From an uncultured Parvularculaceae bacterium (lineage in GTDB: Bacteria; Pseudomonadota; Alphaproteobacteria; Caulobacterales; Parvularculaceae), in NCBI GenBank assembly GCA_947259815.1, contig CAMYNO010000392.1, positions 1 to 7,935 of the forward strand: a stretch of 7,935 nucleotides of DNA, given 5' to 3'. Under the pieces are notes generated by a model. The model did not search any database. It was not told where the DNA came from and worked only from the letters and a program-made list of their open reading frames with translations. Shown here one piece after another: positions 1 to 5,824 of the stretch. How positions within the stretch are numbered: the first letter of the stretch is position 1; each line of letters begins with the position of its first letter. A program made the translations under genes and the position numbers.

Positions 1-396
1 CAGCGGAAAAGTGTGCCCCGGCGCCACGATATCCGACTGGCCGGCCTTCGGGTCGATCAGCGTTCTGATCGTATGCGCGCGGTCGGCGGCGGAAATTCCG
101 GTTGAGACACCGGTTGCCGCCTCGACGGAAATCGTGAAGGCGGTGCCAAAGCCGGAGCGGTTTTCATCCTGCGGCACCATCAAAGGCAGTTCGAATTTAT
201 CGACGAGTTCCGGCGCCATGGCGCAGCAAACAAGGCCGCGGCCTTCCTTGGCAAAGAAGTTCACTTTCTCTGGCGTGACAAAGTCCGCGGCGATTGCGAG
301 GTCGCCTTCATTCTCGCGATCTTCATCGTCGACAATGATAACGGTCTCGCCAGTTTTGTAGGCCGCGATCGTCTCGCGAACAGATGCAATGGGCAT
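1..396 (-). CDS. ribB: 3,4-dihydroxy-2-butanone 4-phosphate synthase (partial, N-terminal 132 residues)
   Basis: This enzyme converts ribulose 5-phosphate to 3,4-dihydroxy-2-butanone 4-phosphate plus formate, supplying the four-carbon unit for lumazine in riboflavin synthesis; it is cytosolic and Mg-dependent. The translation shows the family's acidic metal/substrate loop DDEDRENEGDL at about residues 23-33, then EGRGLVC near 60, GTAFTISVEA, the GVSTGISAADRAHTI block near 100-115, and PGHTFPL at the window edge. The ATG at 396 shares its A with the ribE stop (TGATG), and an AAGGAG sequence (404-409 in plus coordinates) lies 7 bases upstream, so start and coupling are well supported. The gene is cut by the left edge. 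Many alphaproteobacteria carry a RibB-RibA fusion, and whether a GTP cyclohydrolase II domain follows cannot be seen here. Expression should follow the FMN riboswitch upstream of ribD. Confidence 0.96.
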   Translation of the reverse strand, partial: MPIASVRETIAAYKTGETVIIVDDEDRENEGDLAIAADFVTPEKVNFFAKEGRGLVCCAMAPELVDKFELPLMVPQDENRSGFGTAFTISVEAATGVSTGISAADRAHTIRTLIDPKAGQSDIVAPGHTFPL

Positions 397-1049
397 CAGT
401 TGGCTCCTTCCTTGATAAATCCTGCGGATGTCAGCGTTTCAGCGGTAACGCCGGCCGCGCTGCGCTCGCCCGCAAGCCGCTCGACATATTTCGCGAGAAT
501 ATCGACTTCCAGATTGACGAGATCGCCGACATTCTTGCGCGGGATGATGATCTTTTCCTGCGTGTAATTGATGAGCGTCACGTTGAACCAATCGGCGCCG
601 ACATCGACGACCGTGAGCGACGTGCCGTCAATCGCTATGTAGCCTTTGGTCACGATGTAGCGCGCGAGCCCAGCATCGACTGAGATTGTAACCCATAAAG
701 CATCGCGATCCGGACGAAATGCGGTGATGGTTCCGGTCCCGTCCACATGACCCTGAACGAAGTGCCCGCCCATTCGGGTCGTTGGCGTGACGGATCTTTC
801 AAGATTGACGGGACAGTCAGGGGTGAGTGCGCCAAGATTTGTGCGGGCAAGCGTCTCTGGCGCCAGACCGACAGAGAAAGACTCAGCGTCAAATTCGGTG
901 ACTGTCAGGCATACGCCGTTCACCGCAATGGAATCGCCAAGCCGTACGCCTTCCAGCACAGCCTGCGCAGTAATACGCATGTCAAAGTGATCGCCACGAC
1001 GCCCGATTGCTGAGACGGCGCCGATTTCTTCCACGAGACCGGTGAACAT
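396..1049 (-). CDS. ribE: Riboflavin synthase, alpha chain
   Basis: Catalyses the last step of riboflavin synthesis, dismutation of two 6,7-dimethyl-8-ribityllumazine molecules; normally a cytosolic homotrimer. The 217-residue product is the usual family length (about 210-220) and holds the two tandem lumazine-binding barrels. The first begins MFTGLVEEIG and contains GDSIAVNGVCLTV at about 38-50. The second begins around GGHFVQGHVDG (94-104) and contains the matching DGTSLTV at 141-147. A C-terminal helix (LEVDILAKYVERL) fits the trimerisation segment. The start at 1049 was chosen over an in-frame ATG at 1079 because nearly all family members begin MFTG, and an AAGGAG (1058-1063) sits 8 bases upstream. 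The ATG overlaps the ribD stop as TGATG, and the stop overlaps the ribB start in the same way. The tail after about residue 195 is poorly conserved in this family. The symbol ribC is used for the same enzyme in some species. Confidence 0.97.
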   Translation of the reverse strand: MFTGLVEEIGAVSAIGRRGDHFDMRITAQAVLEGVRLGDSIAVNGVCLTVTEFDAESFSVGLAPETLARTNLGALTPDCPVNLERSVTPTTRMGGHFVQGHVDGTGTITAFRPDRDALWVTISVDAGLARYIVTKGYIAIDGTSLTVVDVGADWFNVTLINYTQEKIIIPRKNVGDLVNLEVDILAKYVERLAGERSAAGVTAETLTSAGFIKEGAN

Positions 1050-2176
1050 CAGGCAGTCTCCTTTCGCATGCCAGTCCAATGCTGATCCGGGCCGTCACTT
1101 GCCGTGAGGCGGAAGTCAAAGCGGTCGGCATCGGCAAGGTGAGCGACGCCCTTGCCGCCAAAAGCCGGACTGCCGCCGCCAATCAATTTCGGCGCAACGA
1201 AGAGTTCGATTTCGTCGATTAAATCCGCGTCAAAAAACGCGCCGAGCACTTCGCCGCCGCCTTCGACCATCAAATGATGGACATTGCGGGCAAATAATTC
1301 GGAAAGGAGAGCATCAAGATCGACCCGACCGTTTTCTTCCGCCGGTAGCTGAAGAACTTCAACGCCCATTTCGCGAAACGGATCCAGACGTCTCGCAGTG
1401 GCGCGTCCGGTTGTTGCGAGGAGGGCGCCGCGGCCCACGCGTTCGTATATTTTGGCGCCGGGAGAGGTGCGTGCTGTGGAGTCGAGCACGACCCGCAATG
1501 GACGTCTTGTTTCGGCGCCGATGCGCGCTGTAAGCGACGGATCGTCAGCGAGGACGGTTTGCGCGCCAACAAGGATCGCATCGACGTTGGCGCGAATGCG
1601 ATGCCCGGCCTTGCGGCTTTCGTGCGACGTTATCCATTGGCTTTCGCCGGTATGGGTCGCAATACGGCCATCCAGGCTCATAGCTGATTTTGCTGTGACA
1701 AAGGGGCGTGCTGCAGAAATAGCGTGCAGCCAGGCGCGGTTAAGATGGCGCGCTTCGGTTTCGCAAATGCCGACGCGAACGGGAATGTCCGCCGCGCGCA
1801 GGCGGTTGGCGCCGCCCGCTGCAACCGGGTTCGGATCAGCCATGGCGCAGACGACCTCACGAATGCCGGCCGCAATCAGCGCTTTTGAGCAGGGGCCGGT
1901 GCGGCCGGTGTGATTGCATGGTTCCAGGGAAACGAAAGCCGTCGATCCGCGCGCTTCCTCGCTGGCGTTTTTCAGCGCCATAACTTCCGCATGGTCCTTG
2001 CCGGGGCCTTCGTGCCAGCCTTCGGCAATGATGCGGCCGTCCTTTACAAGGACGCAGCCGACCATGGGGTTCGGCGCCGTTCGACCGGCTGCGTGTCGCG
2101 CAAGATCAATCGCGCGCATCATCGCGCCATTGTCGGCCTGTGCGTCGGCTAGCTTGTCACTCTGGGCGTCGCCCAT
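1049..2176 (-). CDS. ribD: Bifunctional diaminohydroxyphosphoribosylaminopyrimidine deaminase / 5-amino-6-(5-phosphoribosylamino)uracil reductase
   Basis: Performs two successive early steps of riboflavin synthesis, deamination of the pyrimidine ring and NADPH-dependent reduction of the ribosyl side chain. The 375-residue product has an N-terminal cytidine-deaminase-type zinc domain (about 18-150) with H62 and E64 in HAEVMAL and the other ligands C87 and C96 in PCNHTGRTGPC. The C-terminal reductase domain (about 158-375) carries KSAMSLDGRIA, GESQWIT, the ILVGAQTVLADDPSLT block and LMVEGGGEVLGAFF. The loop usually written VAGRGL reads AAGGAN here (119-124), a small departure beside the deaminase. 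The start at 2176 is backed by GAGGGG seven bases upstream; M19/M20 are weaker alternatives. It is the first gene of the operon and follows an FMN riboswitch, so FMN should repress it. Its 3' end overlaps ribE by one base. Confidence 0.97.
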   Translation of the reverse strand: MGDAQSDKLADAQADNGAMMRAIDLARHAAGRTAPNPMVGCVLVKDGRIIAEGWHEGPGKDHAEVMALKNASEEARGSTAFVSLEPCNHTGRTGPCSKALIAAGIREVVCAMADPNPVAAGGANRLRAADIPVRVGICETEARHLNRAWLHAISAARPFVTAKSAMSLDGRIATHTGESQWITSHESRKAGHRIRANVDAILVGAQTVLADDPSLTARIGAETRRPLRVVLDSTARTSPGAKIYERVGRGALLATTGRATARRLDPFREMGVEVLQLPAEENGRVDLDALLSELFARNVHHLMVEGGGEVLGAFFDADLIDEIELFVAPKLIGGGSPAFGGKGVAHLADADRFDFRLTASDGPDQHWTGMRKETA

Positions 2177-2208
2177 AAAAAAGCCCCTCGGCCAAACGGT
2201 CTCGGGGC
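2177..2208 (-). terminator. Terminator/SD-sequestering hairpin before ribD (riboswitch expression platform)
   Basis: On the minus strand a 26-base hairpin (2208 to 2183) is followed directly by TTTTTT and then the ribD ATG. The outer stem is GCCCC paired with GGGGC. Inward come a tandem G-A/A-G mismatch, a G-C pair, an A-C mismatch, two C-G pairs and a GTTT loop. The 3' arm contains GAGGGG, which is also the ribD Shine-Dalgarno, so folding would both resemble an intrinsic terminator and hide the ribosome site. A GGGCG at 2257-2253 could pair with CGCCC at 2209-2205 as an alternative fold. The geometry is seen directly; the switching role is inferred from its place below the FMN aptamer. Confidence 0.7.
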
Positions 2209-2280
2209 GTCAAAACAGGCTAAACGCTATAGAAAATTGCCAAAGCGCTAAGCGCCCGGATTTCCCGCGTCGTCTGTCTC

Positions 2281-2441
<161 letters not shown>

Positions 2442-2470
2442 TTACGCAGGAAAATCCCCGCGCAGGAATG

Positions 2471-2499
2471 AATATAAGCTTCAAAATTCAGTCCTGCAA
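2471..2499 (-). promoter_or_regulatory. Candidate sigma-70-type promoter of the rib operon
   Basis: Reading the minus strand, TTGCAG (2499-2494) and TATATT (2476-2471) are separated by exactly 17 bases. The -10 box matches the consensus at five of six positions; the -35 box matches only TTG. The predicted transcript would begin near 2464, about 20 bases before the riboswitch P1 stem, which is where a leader start is expected. The position makes it credible despite the weak -35 box. Confidence 0.5.
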
Positions 2500-2686
2500 G
2501 AGCGCTGGGCGCCCCGGAACGGGCGTCTAACGCGGTGAATGGCGTTTACCGCACGGTAAAACGTATTGCCATTGCCATCGGCGATCTTCACCATGAATAG
2601 TGAATATGCCGGCGCGAAGGGCGCGTGGCCGGCGGCTAAATTAAACACCAGACGCTATCAAAGATCTGATCCAATTCACCCTTGAT
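2500..2686. other. Divergent intergenic region between the rib operon and dcp
   Basis: No gene-like reading frame with a ribosome site is visible here. Besides the palindrome at 2545-2560, it holds an imperfect 18-bp dyad at 2587-2604 (TTCAC and GTGAA arms with a further AT/AT match inside) and a GC-rich stem at 2608-2633 (GCCGG CGCG paired with CGCG and CCGGC, three bases bulged). TTGCCA is tandemly repeated near 2566-2577. I could not find a convincing plus-strand -35/-10 pair for dcp; TATCAA at 2656 and TAAATT near 2637 are -10-like only, each without a suitable -35. Confidence 0.5.
2545..2560. promoter_or_regulatory. Perfect 16-bp palindrome, possible operator
   Basis: TTTACCG, a CA spacer and CGGTAAA form a perfect inverted repeat with 7-base arms. 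If one A is bulged, the flanking CG on both sides extends the pairing. It lies in the divergent gap, about 45 bases behind the candidate rib -35 box and 140 bases before the dcp start. Its size and symmetry suit a dimeric repressor such as a TetR- or GntR-type protein, but I do not recognise it as the site of a particular regulator, and no regulator gene is present in the window. Confidence 0.4.
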
Positions 2687-2692
2687 AAGGAG
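2687..2692 (+). promoter_or_regulatory. Shine-Dalgarno site fixing the dcp start
   Basis: AAGGAG lies seven bases before the ATG at 2700. It selects that ATG over an upstream in-frame TTG at 2682, which would add six residues before the lipoprotein signal peptide and has no such site. Confidence 0.85.
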
Positions 2693-2699
2693 CTGCACC

Positions 2700-4988
2700 A
2701 TGCGCAAAACGCTTGTTGTATCCACTTTAGCAATTGCCGTCGTTCTCAGCGCATGTGGCCAGTCACCAGACGCTACAGTTGACGCCGGCGATGACGGAGC
2801 TGCGGCAGCGCCAAACATGACAGATAAATCGACAATTACAGCGCCGGACAATGATGGCCCCGATTACTTCGCAGGGCTTGATCCTGTCGCCTCTGGCAAC
2901 GCGGCGGGCGATATTCTGCTCGCCGAATATGACGGTCCCTTTGGCGGCGTGCCGCATTTTGACGAGATGCGCCTTGAAGGGTTGAAGCCTGCGCTTGAGG
3001 CGGCCATGGCGCGTAATCTTGCAGAAATTGATTTGATTACGGAAAATGAAGAGGCTCCCACATTCGCCAATACGCTGGTTCCGCTGGAGCGAACGGGAGA
3101 TCACCTGGGTCGTGTCCTGACCTATTGGGGGCTGTGGTCATCGAACCTTTCAACGCCGGAATTTCGCGATATCCAACGCGAAATGGCGCCGGTGCTGTCG
3201 GAATTTTTCACCAAGATCACACAAAACGAAAAACTCTTCGCCCGCGTGAAGGCGGTTTATGAAAGTAAGGAGTTGAAAAACCTTGCGCCGGATGAGCAGC
3301 GTCTGGCCTGGCTGACATATGATTCTTTCGCTTCGAACGGCGCAACCCTCGAAGGGGAAGCGAAAACCCGTTACGGCGAAATCAACAAGCGGTTGGCTGA
3401 GCTTCACACGCAGTTCGCCAACAATGTCCTTGCCGATGAAGAAAACTATGTCACGTATATTTCACAAGAACAGATTTCCGGTTTGCCGGAGTCCTTTGTA
3501 ACCGCCGCTGCCGCGGCTGCTGCCGAACGAGGCCGCGACGGCGAATACGCGATTACCAATACGCGCTCGTCCATGGACCCGTTTTTGACCTATTCGGATG
3601 AGCGCGACCTGCGTGAAACAGTCTGGCGCACCTATTACAGTCGCGGCGACAATGGCGATGAGCACGACAACAATGCAATCATCGCGGAGATTTTGAACCT
3701 GCGTCATGAGCGGGTTCAGCTTCTCGGGTATGAAAACTACGCATCCTGGCGATTGCAAAATCGCATGGCGAAAACGCCTGAAAGAGCCATGAACCTTATG
3801 GAGCAGGTGTGGCCTGCCGCCATCGCCCGTGTGGAAGAAGAAGTCGCGGAAATGCAGGAGATTGCCGATGCGGAAGGCGCCGGAATTACAATTGAGCCCT
3901 GGGATTATCGCTATTACATGGAGAAGGTCCGTCAGGCGAAATACGATCTGAATTCGGATGAAGTAAAACAATATCTCCAGCTCGACAAATTACGCGAGGC
4001 AATGTTCTTCGTAGCGGGTGAGTTATTCAATTTTGAGTTTTCGCCGGTGGACGACGGTTCGGTCCCGGTGTTTCACGAAGATGTAAAAGTCTGGACCGTC
4101 ACTGATAAATCGTCCGGTGATTATGTCGGCCTGTGGTATCTCGACCCGTTTGCGCGCACCGGGAAACGGTCCGGCGCCTGGGCGACAAGCTATCGTTCCC
4201 ATGAAGATAATTTTGGCCGCAGGCATACCCCGCTGTCGGCAAACAACTCTAACTTTGTTGAAGCGCCGGAAGGCGAAGCTGTGCTGATTTCCTGGGACGA
4301 CGCGCAGACATTTTTCCATGAATTCGGCCATGGCTTGCATACGCTTTCGTCCAGAGCCCGTTATCCCACGACCAATGGCGGCGTACGCGATTACACTGAA
4401 TTTCAGTCGCAATTGCTGGAGCGCTGGCTCTCGACGGACGAAGTCATCAACACATATCTCGTCCACTACGAGACTGGCGAACCAATGCCGGCGGAACTTG
4501 TTGCGAAAATCAAAGCGGCGTCGACTTTCATGCAGGGGTTTTCTACTGTTGAATATCTCGGTTCGGCGCTGGTCGACATGAAATATCACACCGTCGATCC
4601 GACGGGCATTGATCCCGATGCGTTTGAGCGTGAAACGCTTGCTGAACTTGGTATGCCAAAAGAGATTGTCATGCGTCACCGCAGCCCTCATTTCGGGCAT
4701 ATATTCTCAGGCGAAGGCTACTCCGCCGGTTACTACGGCTATATGTGGGCGGATGTTTTAACCGCTGATGCGGCGGAAGCGTTCGCCGAAGCGCCGGGCG
4801 GTTTTTATGACAAGGAACTGGCGAGCAGCCTCGTCAATCACCTCTTTGCACCGCGCAATTCCGTTGACCCGGCGCTAGCCTACAACGTCTTTCGCGGGCG
4901 CGATGCAACGATTGATGCGTTGATGCGCGATCGTGGATTTCCGGTTCCGGACAAGGGATCGGCGGGAGCGGCTTCCGCTGGCGATTGA
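2700..4988 (+). CDS. dcp: M3-family zinc metallopeptidase, Dcp-like peptidyl-dipeptidase, predicted lipoprotein
   Basis: Predicted to cleave short peptides, probably removing C-terminal dipeptides as Dcp does. The 762-residue product starts with a lipoprotein signal (MRKTLVVS...) ending in the lipobox LSAC, so C19 should be lipidated and the enzyme tethered in the periplasm or outer membrane. An acidic, Ala-rich linker (about 20-75) follows. The M3 fold then covers about 76-750 and aligns with E. coli Dcp at many points (PWDYRYYMEKVRQAKYDL, FARTGKRSGAW). The zinc motif is HEFGH with H540, E541 and H544, and the third ligand is E567 in DYTEFQSQLLERW. The tyrosine-rich substrate loop is HIFSGEGYSAGYYGY (667-681), one residue longer than HIFGGGYAAGYY of E. 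coli Dcp. E. coli Dcp is about 681 residues and lacks a signal; the extra length here is mostly the signal and linker. It is a single-gene unit, convergent with msrA. Exact specificity is not proven by sequence. Confidence 0.93.
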   Translation: MRKTLVVSTLAIAVVLSACGQSPDATVDAGDDGAAAAPNMTDKSTITAPDNDGPDYFAGLDPVASGNAAGDILLAEYDGPFGGVPHFDEMRLEGLKPALEAAMARNLAEIDLITENEEAPTFANTLVPLERTGDHLGRVLTYWGLWSSNLSTPEFRDIQREMAPVLSEFFTKITQNEKLFARVKAVYESKELKNLAPDEQRLAWLTYDSFASNGATLEGEAKTRYGEINKRLAELHTQFANNVLADEENYVTYISQEQISGLPESFVTAAAAAAAERGRDGEYAITNTRSSMDPFLTYSDERDLRETVWRTYYSRGDNGDEHDNNAIIAEILNLRHERVQLLGYENYASWRLQNRMAKTPERAMNLMEQVWPAAIARVEEEVAEMQEIADAEGAGITIEPWDYRYYMEKVRQAKYDLNSDEVKQYLQLDKLREAMFFVAGELFNFEFSPVDDGSVPVFHEDVKVWTVTDKSSGDYVGLWYLDPFARTGKRSGAWATSYRSHEDNFGRRHTPLSANNSNFVEAPEGEAVLISWDDAQTFFHEFGHGLHTLSSRARYPTTNGGVRDYTEFQSQLLERWLSTDEVINTYLVHYETGEPMPAELVAKIKAASTFMQGFSTVEYLGSALVDMKYHTVDPTGIDPDAFERETLAELGMPKEIVMRHRSPHFGHIFSGEGYSAGYYGYMWADVLTADAAEAFAEAPGGFYDKELASSLVNHLFAPRNSVDPALAYNVFRGRDATIDALMRDRGFPVPDKGSAGAASAGD

Positions 4989-4992
4989 TCGG

Positions 4993-5020
4993 GTAACTGT
5001 CGTCGATTAGCGACGGTTAC
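4993..5020. terminator. Hairpin between convergent dcp and msrA, possible bidirectional terminator
   Basis: GTAACTGTCG and CGACGGTTAC pair over ten positions (one G-U) with one further U-G pair and a CGATTA loop. The stem begins five bases after the dcp stop and covers the msrA stop codon at 5017-5019. Neither side has a proper T-run directly after the stem (only CTTTTTC about ten bases on in the plus direction), so it may stabilise 3' ends rather than terminate alone. Confidence 0.5.
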
Positions 5021-5619
5021 TTGCTCCAGACTTTTTCAACGCGCGCGTCGCGGCGACAACCGGTGCGGTAAAATTTATATCGCACCGGATTCTTTTTGTA
5101 ATAACCCTGATGATACTCTTCGGCGCGCCAGAACCGGTCGAGCTTTAAAACCGGGGTTACGACTTCCTGTCCCAGTTCCTGTTCAGCCGCAGTGATGGCG
5201 GCCAGCGCATCAGCGCGTTGGTCTGCGTTCTGGTAAAAGATCGCCGTTGTGTAAGAATACCCGCGATCGCAAAATTGCCCGCCTGCATCGAGTGGATCGA
5301 TGTGGCGCAGGAAGTAATCGGTCAGTTGCCGGAATGAAATGACTGTCGGGTCGAAGGGGGCTTCAACAACTTCCAGATGGCCCGAATGGTTGCGGTAGGT
5401 AGGGTTTTCAGAATCGCCGCCCGCATAGCCGGAAACGACATCGCCGACGCCATCGAGTTTTTCGAGATCCGATTCGACGCACCAGAAGCAACCACCGGCG
5501 AAGACCGCGGTTAAATATTGTGGTGGTGTATCGGTGCTTTCTGAATCATTATTATCCGCGCGCGCTGTGGCGCTGAGTACGAAAGTGAGAGCGAAAATCA
5601 CGAACAGGCGCAACGCCAT
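5017..5619 (-). CDS. msrA: Peptide-methionine (S)-S-oxide reductase MsrA, exported
   Basis: Reduces the S epimer of methionine sulfoxide in oxidised proteins. The 200-residue product begins with a Sec-type signal peptide (MALRLFVIFALTFVLSATARA, likely cut after ARA at about 21), so it should work in the periplasm, unlike the usual cytosolic MsrA. The catalytic motif GCFWC places the nucleophile at C44. Other active-site residues line up with E. coli MsrA (C51, Y82, E94, D129, Y134): Y75, E83 in GHLEVV, D118 in FCDRG and Y123. C188 near the C terminus (RTGC), or C117 or C47, could be resolving cysteines. The start at 5619 has AGGAGG (5625-5630) five bases upstream; an in-frame ATG at 5682 would put 21 residues before the signal and lacks this site. 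No MsrB domain is fused. An exported MsrA would need an extracytoplasmic thiol donor, which is not encoded here. Confidence 0.95.
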   Translation of the reverse strand: MALRLFVIFALTFVLSATARADNNDSESTDTPPQYLTAVFAGGCFWCVESDLEKLDGVGDVVSGYAGGDSENPTYRNHSGHLEVVEAPFDPTVISFRQLTDYFLRHIDPLDAGGQFCDRGYSYTTAIFYQNADQRADALAAITAAEQELGQEVVTPVLKLDRFWRAEEYHQGYYKKNPVRYKFYRTGCRRDARVEKVWSK

Positions 5620-5624
5620 ATAAA

Positions 5625-5630
5625 CCTCCT
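5625..5630 (-). promoter_or_regulatory. Shine-Dalgarno site of msrA
   Basis: AGGAGG on the minus strand, five bases before the ATG at 5619. It is a perfect core match and decides the start in favour of the form that begins directly with the signal peptide. Confidence 0.85.
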
Positions 5631-5824
5631 GGCCGGCGACGATGGCGGAACTTGCCTGCAACCAGCGCCATACGCCACCCAAAGACCGTCCATATCACAG
5701 GGAATTTACAGCGAAAGAGCACCTATGACGTGCCGACGTTTAATTAACTCGCCGTTGCAAATGACATGAAATCCCGGTTATTTCGCGGTAGCCGGCAAAT
5801 CCGTGCGGCGCAAAAATACGGGTA
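5631..5824. other. Divergent intergenic region between msrA and the oligopeptidase B gene
   Basis: This stretch must hold promoters for both neighbours but shows no strong ones. On the plus strand TTGCAA (5755-5760) and TATTTC (5779-5784) are 18 bases apart and match consensus poorly. An 8-bp palindrome TTAATTAA lies at 5740-5747, preceded by two GACGT copies three bases apart. No small gene with a ribosome site was found. Confidence 0.4.

Noticed and set aside
1050..1079. Longer start for riboflavin synthase (ATG at 1079)
   Set aside because: It would add ten residues before the conserved MFTG start and overlap ribD more, while the ATG at 1049 has a good SD and a TGATG junction.
1398..1913. 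171-codon plus-strand open frame opposite ribD
   Set aside because: It is antisense to a clearly conserved RibD domain, has Arg/Ala/Ser-rich low-information content and no ribosome site, so it is a shadow frame.
2501..2530. GC-rich stem CGCCC...GGGCG upstream of the rib promoter
   Set aside because: No T-run on either side and no gene ending there, so a terminator call is not supported.
2656..2687. TATCAA...TTGATA inverted repeat reaching the dcp Shine-Dalgarno
   Set aside because: Only six A/T-rich pairs with a 20-base loop; too weak to claim as a ribosome-site switch.
4023..4700. 225-codon minus-strand open frame opposite the M3 peptidase
   Set aside because: It covers the complement of the HEFGH-containing catalytic domain and shows no domain or ribosome site; another long shadow at 3462-3971 was dropped for the same reason.
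5620..5682. Longer start for msrA (ATG at 5682)
   Set aside because: It would bury the signal peptide behind 21 residues; the AGGAGG site directly supports 5619.
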